Shown: positions 1-11,795, counted from the first letter of the stretch. The stretch is DNA of 64,000 bases from Cunninghamia lanceolata (GCA_027924645.1 BSBN01000297.1:3968001-4032000), one strand, 5' to 3'. Program-made: numbers and translations. Notes: a model not told the origin generated them from the letters alone.

Positions 1-1246
1 ACCATAGCTTTGAAGATTTTGAACTTTTCAAGGGCTTCTGATTTCTCTTTTAGGAAGGTAACCCACATCATCCGGGAATGGTCATCAATTAACAACATGA
101 AATATCTATCACCTTGCAGACTCTTGATTCTTGTCGGACCACAAAGATCAGTATGTACTAATTCCAACAATCCGGTAGAGGACTGATCTTTGCTTTTGAA
201 AGAGACTCTGCTCTGTTTACCTAGCTGACATTCTTTGCACAAACTATTTGTAGGTTTCACCAATTTTGGAAGGTCTCTTACAGCCTGAATATTGCTTATC
301 TTGATGATGTTATCAAAATTCACATGACACATTCTTCTATGCCATAACCAACTCTGATCAACTTGAGCAAACAGACAACTTTTATTTGAACCAACCAGAT
401 GAAAGATATTACCTTTTGTTTGAGCACCGGATGCAATTTCAGTTTTGGAGCTTGTAAAGATTCTGCATTTTCTATTCTTGAACCGGAGATCATAGCCTTT
501 GTCCACTAACTGACCAACACTGAGAAGATTGTGCTTCAATCCTTCAACATATAGTACATTACCTATTTTGCTCTTTCCATCAAAGGAAATAGTTCCCCTA
601 CCTCTGATTCTGCCAGCAGAATTGTCACCAAACTTTACCATTCCTCCTTCATACCTTTCCAAATCTAAGAACTTATTCTTGTCACCAGTCATATGGTGAG
701 AACACCTACTATCAATAACCCAATCATCCTTTTCTTCCACTTGAGCAGCCAAAGCTCTTTCCACAACCTTGTGATTGACAGATTCAGAGGATATTGAATC
801 TTCTTCCTTGATGGCAATAAACACCCATTCATTTCCGGATTTGCTTCCTAGTTCGGATTCATCATCTGTTACTCCTTCATTGTCATCTTCTTCATGAACA
901 TAATAGCAGTTCTTTTGAAACCTTTGTCTGTTAGTATTAGACCTTGCAGATCTTTCCGGACATCTTGAAGCAAAATGACCAATCTTATTGCAATTGAAAC
1001 ACTTAAAGGGTAGTTTTCCTTCATACTTACCGGATCCTCTTGGCAGTCTCTTTGCAATGAGGGCTTCAAGTTGAGCTGTTTCTGCTTCTTCTTCTTCCAT
1101 GTCTCTTCTTGCTTGATCATACCATGACATCTTCCTTGATGAGTTTTCTCCTAGATCAAATCTCTGTTTGCCTTTCACATAGGTACTGGCTTTGAAAGCA
1201 GATTCAGTCTTGGGAGGATCATCTCCAAACTCAGTCATTTCAAATG
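1..1246 (-). pseudogene. Copia-1 pol, 5' part: CCHC knuckle, protease, integrase start (cut by window edge)
   Basis: Read on the minus strand from 1246 to 1, this frame is open to the window edge (about 415 codons). In order it shows a CCHC zinc knuckle (CFNCNKIGHFASRCP), an acidic linker, the retropepsin region around CSHHMTGDKNKF, the GAG-pre-integrase HHCC region (LWHRRMCHVNF ... CKEC), and the start of the integrase core (VHTDLCGP). The protease active-site triad reads DSR where the sibling copy at 51.3 kb has DSG, a G-to-A type change that should kill the enzyme. The frame is the downstream continuation of the gag at 1247-1798, separated from it by a 19-base deletion that shifts the frame. 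The rest of pol lies outside the window. The close sequence match to Copia-2 places it in the same Sirevirus-type Ty1/Copia family. Confidence 0.9.
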
Positions 1247-1798
1247 CAGCTAGTTTGTGACAGTTGTGTGGGCTCTGAATTCATCAATTGCAGCAACCTT
1301 GATTTTGTAGGCAGCAGGAAGGGATCTAAGGATTTTGCAAACGATCTCATTTTCATCAAAAGTTCCACCAGCATTTCTAATTCCACACACTAGTTCATTC
1401 ACTCTTGGCATAAAAGTAGTGATGTTTTCATCATCCCTCATCTTCAATCTTTTGAATTTCCCTTTCAGACTTTGTAACCTTGCACTTTTGACAAACTCAT
1501 CTCCTTCATACAGAAGTTCCAGTTTAGTCAGGATCTCATATGCAGTTGGTAGGTCAATAACATTTGAGAGATCTAAGTCATTCAATGCACTTAGAAGAGC
1601 TTCCTTGGTCCGCAGATTGTTTTCAGCTTCTGTGATTTCATTCAGAGTTGTCGAACCACCTTGTGGAGGTACATATGGTTTTGAAACCATGGCCAAGTAT
1701 GCTTTTCCCATACATTCCAGGTGACATTTCATGCGACCCTTCCAAAGAGTAAAATTGGTTCCATCGAACTTCGGACTATCCTTTTTGTATGACGACAT
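1247..1798 (-). pseudogene. Copia-1 gag, N-terminal part
   Basis: Gag (UBN2-type) of a Ty1/Copia element, the structural protein that builds the particle packaging the element RNA. The start codon is on the minus strand at 1798, giving MSSYKKDSPKFDGTNFTLWK, the usual beginning of this Gag. Motifs follow in the usual order: YVPPQGG, the leucine-rich ENNLRTKEALLSALND, then LKMRDDENITTFMPRVNELV. About 180 codons are intact. Compared with Copia-2, 19 bases are missing near 1256, next to a CA repeat, and the frame shifts into a stop there. It begins about 45 bases inside the primer binding site, as expected for a first ORF. Confidence 0.9.
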
Positions 1799-1841
1799 CC
1801 TAGATCTCCTCAAGCGGTTAAGCTTCTTTCAGAGGAACTTG

Positions 1842-1853
1842 GCTCTGATACCA
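1842..1853 (-). other. Copia-1 primer binding site
   Basis: On the minus strand this reads TGGTATCAGAGC, complementary to the 3' end of initiator methionine tRNA and the usual primer site for plant Copia elements. It lies two bases inside the end of the 5' LTR. Confidence 0.9.
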
Positions 1854-1855
1854 AT

Positions 1856-3149
1856 TGTTGGATTTAAGGCATACAACTGAGAGGGGGGGGGTGAATCAGT
1901 TGTATAAAACTTCTTGTTCTTTCAAACACTTGATTCTTCGTTGTTAGTTAACAGCATATCAATTAATCATCCATGAAAGCATAATACATAAACACAAGAG
2001 CAGATAAACATCAACACATTGAACACCAAGATTTTGACGTGGAAAACCCAGTTAAGGGAAAAACCACGGGGTGATTAACCCAAGGATTATTCTCTATTAG
2101 AAGAATAAGAAAAAGAATGGCACTTGCCAATTAGGGCTCACTGCCCGAGCACACTGCTCACAAAGAGGCCCACTGCCTACAAGGAGACACACTGTCTACA
2201 AAGTGATAAGAATCACAATCTTGAACTGGAGAATGACATCTCTACCATGTCCGGATCAGTTCCATTTAAGCCCAAAAACCTCTGCTCTGCCTTTCGCACT
2301 TCTCTTCGCTATGCCACACTCATCCACACAATCCACACTTTGAAATGAACTCACAAACCGTTATTTATACAAGACATCGACTTAGGAACAAACATCTAAG
2401 TCGGCAAACAACCATAAGAGTATCCGCAGGATGAATAACACATCCGGTCGGCCACCACAAGAACATTTGCAGGATGAACAACTCATCCGGTCGGCTAAAC
2501 AGAGCAAGAACTTCATCCGGAAGAATATCTTCAATTCTGGGCTCTACTATCAATGCGGACCAACAACACAACCTCAACATGATCCAAGAACCTTCACAAG
2601 CCTGCCTTAATGACCAGGTACGTCTGCATTTCCTTTACTTACTGAAATCTCTTATCCTCCTTATCCGGAACTTCAAGAACACTGTCTGCCGCCACTGTCA
2701 TAATGCAGGAGGTACTTCCAGACCTCCAAATTATACACAACTTGAGATGGCACATCACAAGGACATCCCAAAGACTCCTTCCAATCCGCAGATTAGGATT
2801 ATATAGTTCCGGACCTCAACGGACCTTTTTGTGATCCTCTATCACCTCTAAATACTTACCGGAACCGGTTCTACACCGACAGCCACAACTCCTTCAGATC
2901 TTCATGCGGACCTCTGAAATCTTAACTGAAGCATCTCAAGACTCATATCTACAAACCCTTTAATCCGCATCCTCCGGTTCGCATCCTATACAGTACATTT
3001 GCCTTCTTCTCATCACTGTTCTTTACTGTTCCTGACTGAGGCTAATTTTCTCAATATCCTCAGCACACTGCTCATTGAATCCTTCTTGTCAAAGCAATAT
3101 GAGTATGTTGACATCAATGACAACACTGGTTTACCTCATACTTGCAACA
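1856..3149 (-). repeat. Copia-1 5' LTR (1294 bp)
   Basis: The LTR runs on the minus strand from TGTTGCAAG at 3149 to TCCAACA at 1856 and closely matches both Copia-2 LTRs. A TATA box (TATAAATA on the minus strand) sits at 2362-2369. Near its 3' end an 8-bp stem (ACAACTGA/TCAGTTGT) encloses a run of nine Cs (Gs on the plus strand). Outside the LTR the sequence continues directly into a Gypsy reverse transcriptase, so the five bases CTTCC at 3150-3154 are the expected target duplication; the partner copy lies off the window. Short ORFs inside the LTR are not coding. Confidence 0.92.
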
Positions 3150-3480
3150 CTTCCTTGATTCAAATCTGGTGATACCCACTCTTCAGATCAATCTTCATGA
3201 TGTACTTGGCTCCACTGAAACAGTCCATTATGTCATCCATTCTGGGCAATGGAAATCTATACTTGATCATGATCTTATTGATGGCTTGAGAGTCTGTACA
3301 CATTCTCCACTCTCCATCTTTCTTTGGTGCTAGTACTGTAGGTACCACACATGGACTTAGGCTCTCTTTTATCAATCCCTTCCTCAACAACTCCCGAACT
3401 TGTCTGTTCAACTCTTCACTCTCTACTGGAGTCATTCTATGGGCTGCCTTGTTTGGCAAACTAGCTCCTGGTATCAAATC
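3150..3480 (-). pseudogene. Gypsy-1 reverse transcriptase, N-terminal fragment
   Basis: N-terminal third of a Ty3/Gypsy reverse transcriptase on the minus strand. Visible motifs are the linker MIPGASLPNKAAHRM, then NRQVRELLRKGLIKESLSP, PKKDGEWRMCTDSQAINK, YRFPLPRMDD and [11 protein letters not shown]. The conserved box is followed by an in-frame TGA (likely from CGA) and then IKE, where the Copia-1 LTR cuts in. The catalytic YxDD box and the rest of pol would lie on the far side of Copia-1, outside the window. Confidence 0.9.
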
Positions 3481-4130
3481 TATTTGATGACTTATCTTCC
3501 TTACTGGTGGTAAACCTTCTGGTACATTATTAGAGATAATGTCCTAAAATTCTTCCAACATATCTGAGACTTCTGCTGGTACATCTTCACATTTCTCTTG
3601 ACTGATCTTAGGAATCAATGCAAAGCAATGACGCTCATGCTTCATACCTTCCAAAAATTTCCTACCATCTACCAAGCAAATTCTAGCAGTACTACATACC
3701 TTTTCTTCCACCTCCTTCAAGGGCTTCAACTTATGACGAACTCCATCCTTTGTTAGGGAATATGTGTTTGCACGACCATAGTGGACAGCACTCTTATCAT
3801 ACTGCCATGGCCTCCCCAACAACATATGACATGCATCCATCGGTATGATATCACACAGCACCTCATCATGGTAGTCCCCAATCTTGAACTTCACTAAACA
3901 CTGCTCATTGACCAAAGCTCTGTGGTCCTTCTGCAACCATGCAATCCGATATGAATGTGGATGCTTTCTTCTTGTCAACTTCAACTTGTCAACCATCTCG
4001 TCTGAAACAAGATTGTCAGTGCTTCCACTGTCAATAATAATATCACAACACTTACCTTCACATTTGCACCTTGTGTGGAATAAACTCTTCCTCTAATTTG
4101 GTTCTTTCTCCTCATTCAGCAAGGTTCTTC
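3481..4130 (-). pseudogene. Gypsy-1 retropepsin and linker
   Basis: Aspartic protease part of the Gypsy-1 polyprotein on the minus strand. The active-site region reads CCDIIIDSGSTDNLVS at about 4040, followed by DEMVDKLKLTRRKHPHSY and the family signature CDIIPMDACHMLLGRPWQYD. The catalytic DSG is intact. An in-frame TAG lies upstream at about 4096 and a TAG at 3544 separates this part from the reverse transcriptase; both fit C-to-T change of CAG. The homologous segment in Gypsy-2 is the place where Copia-2 inserted. Confidence 0.88.
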
Positions 4131-5232
4131 TAACAACTAGGGTTTCTACCCTTTCAGCATCTTTAGAATGCTCAGAATGTGCATCTTCATCTACATGTGC
4201 AACTCATGCATTACCTTCAAGTCTTCTATTTGTCCTTCCTTGATGTTGTGGACACTCGTATGCTCGATACCCTTCTTCTCCACATTAGAAACAGGTTCCT
4301 CTGAAACCTCCTCTTCTAGGTCCTTGCCCAGGTCTGCCTCTTTCTCTTCCTCTTTGCTCACCATTGTTCTAGTCATGAGGGCGGTAGGTATTATCTCCTC
4401 TCTGATTTTGACTGGTGCCAGCTTCTTCACTCTTCTTTGGATCTTCATTTCGACCTCCATAGGGTCTTCCACCAGTCCTTCCACCTTGACCTCTTCCCCT
4501 TTGCTTGTTGTCAAATCTTTTATTCAACTTCTCTTCCACCTTCAGGGAAAATTGATATGCATCTTCTATGGTGGTCATTCTAACCAGGCTCAACTCTTCT
4601 TGGATACTTGACCTCAACCCATTAATGTAACATGCTACCTTCTCCTTATTGGCCTCTGCATGACCAGTTCTGATAGTAATCTTATAAAACTCTTCTCTAT
4701 ATTCCTTAACAAACTTGTTACCTTGCTTCAGTCCTTGTAGCTTCTTTAGCAACTCCATCTCATAGTCCATAGGAATGTACTACTTCTTCAGTTTCTCCAC
4801 CATTCAATCCCATCTGGTGATCTTTCCTTTTCCTCTTCTATTCCTCTCTAACTGGACCTCCTTCCACCAAATACTGGTGTGGCCCTTCAACTTTGTTTTT
4901 GTAAACTTGACCTGATCTGGCTCCTCCATGTCACTGATCCAATCAATAAGCTGTTCTAGATTCAAATCTCTAGAATATGTAGAAACTTTAATCTTGGGCC
5001 TCTTTCTAATCTTAGAAATGGCCTTCAACAACCTAACTTCTACAGAATCTCCTTTAGATTCTTGTTCTTCCTTAGATAGCTCCTCTTCAGCTTCATCTTT
5101 GCTTTCTTCTCTTGTTCTCAGATCAAACCCTCTTCGTAGCTCCTCTTGCAATGCATCGATTTGCCTTTGTAGGGCTCTAAAACCCTCTTCTGTCAAAGCA
5201 CTTCTCCCAACATGATTTCTTCGTGGAGGCAT
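4131..5232 (-). pseudogene. Gypsy-1 gag with degraded zinc knuckle
   Basis: Gag of a Ty3/Gypsy element on the minus strand. I take the start at 5232 (MPPRRNHVGRSALTEEGF) because it is the first ATG after the primer site. A coiled-coil, acidic N-terminus leads into the retrotransposon-gag domain (LEQLIDWISDMEEPDQVKF, KLKGHTSIWWKEVQLE, NGLRSSIQEELS, MTTIEDAYQFSLKVEEKL), then an RG-rich stretch and a CCHC knuckle near 4270-4310. The knuckle is damaged: a stop sits between its first two cysteines and the histidine is a tyrosine, both C-to-T changes. In-frame stops also occur at about 4804, 4771 and 4369. Otherwise the frame is well kept. Confidence 0.88.
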
Positions 5233-5319
5233 CTTGATCTCCTTAGCAAACCCACAACCTCAGGTCCTAGTGCAAACTACCTCACGGTCGGTGATCTGTC
5301 TACACACTCAGGAACCCTT

Positions 5320-5331
5320 GCTCTGATACCA
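5320..5331 (-). other. Gypsy-1 primer binding site
   Basis: The minus strand reads TGGTATCAGAGC, matching initiator methionine tRNA. It lies two bases inside the LTR end at 5334 and about 90 bases before the gag start. Confidence 0.85.
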
Positions 5332-5333
5332 CT

Positions 5334-5830
5334 TGATGAAGGGGGTAAATCACAAAACATACATCAACAGAAATTAAAAATAGAAAATAGAACTTTCTTT
5401 ATTGATCTGGGCAAATCATTACATTACAAAAGCTCAATTACAATCAAAGGATGAATCCTCTACTGGCTGCAACACATTACGGCTTTCCCAACCTCAAGGC
5501 TCTAGAATCTTCAGCCTTCTATAACCCTAAATCAGCTAGGGTTTCTATTTTCCCATCTATTCTTGACTCTACACTTTCCCCCTTAACTCTAATACTACCC
5601 AGGGTTCCCAAAATAGTCATAAATAGCACTTTTTGGCGGCCTCTAGTTAAATTTTAAAATTTGCAACTCCCTCCAAAAGTAGGTCAACTTCTGGGAAGCA
5701 TAACTTTTGATCTGGGTGTCCGATTGACTAAACCATTTTAAGCACCAAAAAGTTCATGATGTGAACTATCACGCCAAACATCCATAAATGAATTTTTGTC
5801 AACTTTTTGGGACGTTATGGGATGTTTTAT
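5334..5830 (-). repeat. Gypsy-1 5' LTR, outer boundary unresolved
   Basis: The inner LTR end is fixed by the primer site: plus-strand TGATGAAGGGGG at 5334, related to the TGATGCAGC end of the Gypsy-2 LTR at 45182. The Gypsy-2 LTR is 540 bp, so I place the outer end near 5830, but no clear terminus is visible and it could reach about 6220. The other LTR is outside the window. The short ORFs here are not convincing as genes. Confidence 0.55.
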
Positions 5831-6220
5831 TGCCTCATATCTTGTTTTAAAAATTTTTAGGGGCTTTTCAAAAAATAAAAATTTTAATATCTTTCAGCTC
5901 ACAAATGATCTTTGCCTGATTCCTTCGCCAAAGGTCTTATATTTCCATTATGTAACTTTCTGTAAGTTTTCAATTCAATCCATGCCCAAATGCAAACTTT
6001 CCTAAAATAGCAGGTACACTTTCCAAAATAGGCAGGTTGCTAATTTTAGTAGTTTTGGAAAAACTGAAAGTCCTACATTATTATTCTAGATATTATGGAA
6101 CCAAAAACACTAATTATGGAAATAAATGAAAACAACTACAATGATTTTGAATCATCTTCTTTTTGGGTGATGCAAGATTGCCCTTACACTACTGGATGCT
6201 CCTGCATCTACAACCTATCA
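5831..6220. other. AT-rich stretch, nothing recognised
   Basis: No coding potential, RNA gene or clear repeat boundary seen. It may be the outer part of the Gypsy-1 LTR or older flanking DNA. Confidence 0.4.
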
Positions 6221-6619
6221 TGATTTTGAGATATGTAAAATAAGGGCCAAATGGTTATTTGAATCAAGTTTTATTACTTAGATATTAGTTTTGGTTTGAA
6301 AATTATGGCCAAAAAATTTTATTTGCTGCGCCACTTCAAGCCTAGTAAAGAGTAGGATAGTCAAGATTTGGCCTCAGTGTTCCAAAACATCCCCACCTGA
6401 AAATTGGATATGTTGTCAAAGGGAATAAAGGGTATTTGAAATTGCCCTTCTATTTTTGTTTCAAGATCTTTTCTGAAAGTTATGCCGAAATAAGTCATTT
6501 TGGAGGGCTACAAGGATTAAGGGTAGTTTGTAAGGAAAGCCTATTGTTTGATGGCTAAAGAATTCTTGTGGGTAGTTGTTAGAGTGAGTTTGAACAATTT
6601 ATACCATTGCTCTACATCA
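6221..6619 (+). repeat. Direct repeat copy 1 (~399 bp)
   Basis: The block from ATTTTGAGATATG to CTCTACATCA recurs at 8018-8417 in the same orientation with few differences. A block starting TGATTTTGAG and ending CATCA, with a ~1.4 kb reading-frame remnant between the copies, would suit the LTRs of a small non-autonomous element. However, no primer site follows this copy, no polypurine tract precedes the second, and the flanking five bases do not match. Confidence 0.7.
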
Positions 6620-6718
6620 AATTAAATGATATGAAAAATATGAAGCAAGGCCAAATGAGGTAATGGTTGAGGTAACAAATTTTGAAAACATGTTTAAAAA
6701 ATCAGTTGAACAAGAAAT

Positions 6719-7465
6719 GAAGAATTTTCTTTTGAATTTGCTGAAACTAATGAAAGTGATAGTGAGATTGATGTTGAAGTGGGTGATGTTCAGGAAGAAG
6801 AAGAAGAGACAACAAAAGAAGCTGTAGAGGACTCAAGGATAGTCCAAAGAGAGAAGATAGTTATGAAGGATAAGGAGATAGTATGGTTCTCAGGAGAAGA
6901 ACCAAGAGTTGAGAAAATTGATGTCAAGGAGAATGGAAGAATGGATGAGTAATTCAAAAATAAAAATGAATGGCTGAGTATGGTTGAGGTGCAGCCAAAG
7001 ATTTTAGAGAATAATGAAGAGAAAAGAATGTGTGACAAACAACATGAGGTGGATGAAGAAGTGAAGTATGAAGAAGAAGAATATGATTTCTTTAATATGT
7101 TTGTTTCATGTGCAGGTAAAGAAGAAAAAATGGATGACATCAAAAGTAAATTTATAATTGTAGTCCAAGGTCAAGCTATAACAATAAAACAAACAAAATC
7201 ACATGGCTACATTGTACCAAGTTGGCCTTGGCTCAAGAAGCATGTTGTTAGACCAAAAGGCACAAGTGCACCAGTTGATACAGATGTATTTGAGTCCAGA
7301 AAAATAAAAACAATGCACTCATGCAAAGGAACTAGAAGACAAGAAATAAGATTCATATTTGAGGTGGAACTCAAATTTCTTTTTCCTGGGGAGTATGGTG
7401 CAGGAGAACTTTGGTTAAATAGGTTGTTAGGGGTCAAGTTTGCATTTTGGGATTGTTGGTGTTAA
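6719..7465 (+). pseudogene. Unrecognised acidic reading frame between the direct repeats
   Basis: One frame of about 250 codons is interrupted by a single TAA near 6950. The N-terminal half is acidic and low complexity (EVGDVQEEEEETTKEAVED). The C-terminal half is ordinary protein-like sequence: SHGYIVPSWPWLKKHVVRP, DVFESRKIKTMHSCKG, FEVELKFLFPGEYGAGELWL. I cannot assign a family and see no reverse transcriptase, protease or integrase motif. Its position between two direct repeats suggests an ORF carried by a non-autonomous LTR element, but it may be a fragment of a larger repeat. The antisense ORF over 6790-7143 is a shadow of the GAA-rich run. Confidence 0.4.
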
Positions 7466-8017
7466 ATACTTGTAATAAGGTCATTTAAGACCATTTTGGA
7501 TGTGTTAGAGTCCATGTTAATTCATTAGGAGTTTTGGTGAGTCAAGTTGCAAAAAGTTGTCATTTTTGTAAAATGTTGTCAAAATTTGCCAAAAGTTGCA
7601 AAACTGTGGAATGTGAAGAATCACATGTTGTAAATGAAGAAACAAAAAGGTGGAAGTTGAAAATTTAGTTAGTAACTGATAGAAATATGTTGTATTAACT
7701 TGGAAATGGTTGACACAAGTGGGGGTGGTTGAATTTTTGCACAAAAATCAATAAAAGTGCACTATTTTCTGCATTTTTTGAACATTATTTAGCTGTTTCA
7801 GAGCTTGACATAGATTTGTACGGAATTTGTACAATATGCATGTGGTATGATTGGAAATATAATTTAATCTACTTTCTACTTATTTTTGTTTCACTCAATT
7901 TCATTGTGTTTTGAGTAAGTTATGCCCAATTTACTAAAACAGGTCTGAAACTCTAGTAGGCCTAATTTGATGGAAAATAGTCCAAATTTGAGGGTTTCCA
8001 TACAAAATAACCTACCC
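7466..8017. other. Spacer, nothing recognised
   Basis: AT-rich sequence with repeated AAAAGTTG-type words (7540-7620). No convincing coding sequence. Confidence 0.4.
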
Positions 8018-8417
8018 TAATTTTGAGATATGTTAAATAAGGGAAAAAAAGGTATTTGAATCAAGTTTTATTTCTTGGAGATTAGTTCTGGTTTGAAAAT
8101 TATGGCCAAAAAACCCTATTTGCTGCACCACTTCAAGCTTAGTCAAGAGTAGAACAGTCAAGATTTGGCCTCAGTGTTCCAAAACATCCCCACCTAAAAA
8201 TTGGGTATGTTGTCAAAGAGCATAAAGGGTATTTTAAAATTCCCTTCTATTTTTATTTCAAGATCTTTTCCGAAAGTTATGCCAAAATAAGTCATTTTGG
8301 AGGGCTACAAGGATTAAGGGTAGTTTGTGAAGGAAAGCCTATTGTTTGATGGCTAAAGAATTCTTGTGGATAGTTGTTTGAGTGAGTTTGAACAATTTAT
8401 ACCTCTACTCTGCATCA
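8018..8417 (+). repeat. Direct repeat copy 2 (~400 bp)
   Basis: Second copy of the block at 6221-6619, from TAATTTTGAGATATG to CTCTGCATCA. The start differs by TG to TA from copy 1. Confidence 0.7.
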
Positions 8418-11393
8418 ATTTTATATTAATTAATACTAAATAATACACTTTCCTATTTATAAAATGTGGATGTTTGGAAGACAATATCTAAATTAGATTT
8501 AAACTATTATATTAAAAAAAATACAATAGGTATATATATTATTATATTATTTAAATACTTCTTGTTTGATTTAAATGACTATGCAATTTGAAAATAAATA
8601 AATTATATTAAATAACATTTATTATATTTAGAATCCTAAGTAAAAGAATTTAAAAGAATATTTATTGTCTTGCATGCGACAGAAAGCTATTAAAGTTATT
8701 TTATTCTAATTAAATATATAAATATATAGTATTATTACTATTGTAATTACATCTTGAGTTGATTTGGTGTGCTTATGCTTATTTAAAATAGATATATAGT
8801 ATTGATTTATAGTATTATTATATTTAGAGAGCTAAAATAAAGAGAATTAAATAAATTATTGTCATGCAAGTGATAGAAAGATAAATTAAGTTATTTTATT
8901 TTAATTTAAATAGAAAATTGAGTCTTTTAAATTAAAAATTCTCATGCAAACAAAAAAAAAATCTTGAGTTGAAAGGAGTTAAAAACCTAAACTTTGGACG
9001 CCAAAAACAAGAGGAAGGAGAATTGTTAAAAAAAAAATGAAAGAAAAAGGCATTTTTCAAAGGAGAGAAAAACCAGTCAAGAATAGTGATAGTAAAATGG
9101 TGATAACTTTGTTATATCAAAATAAAATTTGAAACCATAAAATGTTCTAGAATGCTATAGAAGAGTAGAACAAAACCCATAAATACTTTGAAGAGATTCA
9201 TATTTTTTGGTGAGCGTTTTTATAAAAGAAAAGGACGCGATTTTATGAACACCAAAGATTTTAGCATAGAAAGACATTTTCTGAGTAGTAGAGAGAAAGA
9301 GGACATGATTCTGATTGGATAGTGATAGGAGACAGAAGGTTGTTGTGATTGGGTTAGCAAGATCGACCTCCTCTTAGGAAAATTGATCTGGGTATTTATC
9401 TTATGTTTTGCATTGAATAAAAGTCTGTTAAATGGCAGTAGAACTTATGAAAATCAGCCTGTATGTGTGTATCCTTTGCTGGCCTATGTTTGATTGTCAA
9501 TCGGCCTATGAGTTTATTCCTTTTAGCTTGCTATAACAAACTTGTTGTAGACTTCTCCTGGCCGCTTAATGAAAGAATGGACATGTGTGCTATTTTATTG
9601 TTTTATACTCCCTCTCTTGAAATTTAATCTCTAATGCAACAGTAAAAGGAAGACCATGACGTTTGGATTAGAATGACCTACCTTATGTAAATACTAGCTG
9701 CCAGACATTTGCTTTGTTTGTTGTTATTTCTTTCTCTCTTTTAGCATCAACCCACCTTTATTCTGCCCTGTCTCCAATTTGCTAAGAAATCAATTTCTCC
9801 TATTCTAGCTCTTGTTTATTGTTTAACTATTTAGATTGGCCTTTGTTCTGACCATTGATTTAAACCATAGTCTGAGCCATTAGAAACCATGGATGTTGAT
9901 AAATTTATTTCCTGACAGACATTTATGATTGTATTTTCTTATGCTATTTTGGAATCTTTTCATGATATAAATCAACCTTTCTATGGGTGAAATTTGAACT
10001 CTTAAAATAGATAAAACTATTATTATTCCTGTAGACATGTTCCTTTATTGTTTACTATTTTAAAACATTATTTGAACCATAATCTTGGAATGACTGAAAT
10101 CAGATTAAACTCTGTTCTTTAATTATTTTCAATTCTGCCATAGCTCTTGTCATTGAAATGATAGGAAGGTTACTGAATGTTACATATAAACTTATTGAAT
10201 AAACTGAGTAGTTCCTATCATAGAAAAGATAGTAGGTTTGGATGAAACTGAGAATGACTTTTCTACAGTGAATTATGACTAAAAATGTTTTAGAAATTTA
10301 TATAAATTTGACAAACTTATGGATGCAATTGTATGAACAAAAGATGGATTATTGCTTAGAAAGTGTGTTTCCTTGATTAGAGTTTTGGAAAAGGGATTTG
10401 AAATGATTTATAGGAGAACATTGATTTGTTTTATTCTATTTATGGAGCTTGAGGAAAGATAGAACTAATATTTGACATAAGTATACATGAAACCTCATTG
10501 TATGAGAGTGGAGTACTCAAGCCTCTTAATTTGATTTTAATGCTTGGATTATGGAATAGTATTTGGATATGAAGTAAAAACATTAGTTTCAACAAACTAT
10601 TTAAACCATGTAAACATGAATTGAGAATATAGTCAGATTACAAAACCTATATTGCTTATGATGTTCAACATTACTACATGAACGAAAAGTGTGCTTTCTT
10701 TATTGATGCATGAGAAAGGGATTAGAGGTGGTCATAGGTGATTTTGATTTATTCATTATTTTATTTGTTTATTGACTTATTTACTTATTGACTTCTTGGG
10801 GAAAGGAGGAAGATTTTTATCTATGAATGTTATTGGGTTACTTTCTGGGCTAGGATGTCAAATGTGGATTATCAGAGATGGCTTTTCCTCTTTTCGAGAA
10901 TCGAACTAGGTTAATATTTAAAGGATTAGATCTAATTGAGATGACATTGAAATAGATGTTTATTTGTCTAGAAAAACTTATTTATATATATCTCTTCCAC
11001 ATCCTGTTGTCAGGTAATTTGCTTTTTATTATTTAGAATTGCACATTTAGACATCGGGGTTGCATCAGGTGTTCCCTCCTGCCAGTTGTTTCCAGGTAGC
11101 TAGACATTTCTTGTTGGGCTGGGTTTCCTTCATTTCATGAAGGGATCTGGGGAAGTGTAATTATGTCATGGTTGGGTGGAAAAGCACCTGGGCCATGTTC
11201 CCGTCTCTCGGCTCGTAGGTGGTGGACCACTTGGTTCATGTGACTAATGAGCGTATTGATTATTTATTCATGTTGTTCATGATTATTGGATGTATTATGG
11301 CTTTATTGTTAAAGGACTTTGTATATTATTTTATAGTGCTTTTACTTGGAATGAGGACACGAGTTGTAAGATTTAATGACTTATTTGATTTAT
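8418..11393. other. AT-rich non-coding region
   Basis: About 3 kb without any frame that looks coding on either strand. 8418-9050 is extremely A/T rich with TATATA runs. 9270-9650 and 11040-11240 are closer to average composition and could be parts of an old LTR or leader belonging to the coding remnant at 11796, but I see no terminus or primer site. Confidence 0.4.
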
Positions 11394-11653
11394 ATTGATG
11401 AGATTATCTTTTGCAAGATTTATTGAATCTTATGGATTCTTATTTATGAGGATTTCCTTTGTGAAGATTTATTGACTCTATTGAATCTTATTGATGAAAT
11501 TATCGTTTATTTTGATATTGTAATTAAGCAGATTAATTACACTCCTTTTTATCTTTATGAAGTTGTATTTAAGCGGATTATTTACATCTTTTTACTTTCG
11601 ACAATGTGATGTTGTATTTAAGTGGATTATTTACTTCATTTTACTTTATTTAC
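11394..11653 (+). repeat. Degenerate tandem repeats, units of ~45-60 bp
   Basis: Two adjoining arrays. 11394-11510 repeats GATGA(g/a)ATTATC ... GATTTATTGA.TCT; 11515-11653 has three units built on GT(T)GTATTTAAGYGGATTATTTAC followed by a T-rich tail. Such arrays are common in LTRs and leaders of plant elements. They directly precede the coding remnant at 11796. Confidence 0.65.
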
Positions 11654-11795
11654 TTTTGTGATGGTTTGAGGACTTTTACATAAACTGCCACATGAGAAGA
11701 CTCCCTGGGAACATTATCCCCAGTTGGAGAGGAGGTTGTTAGTACAACATTATAAAATTGTCAATGATTGCTTCCTAATGCACATAGTCAGGCTC

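Noticed and set aside
1335..1724. Open frame antisense to Copia-1 gag (and the equivalents at 50286-50672 and 62557-62946)
   Set aside because: It occurs wherever the gag codons are present and changes with them; it is a shadow of the real frame.
2474..2806. Open frame within the Copia LTR, repeated in all LTR copies (49161-49538, 54981-55358)
   Set aside because: It lies in U3, has no protein features, and its copies differ without a codon pattern.
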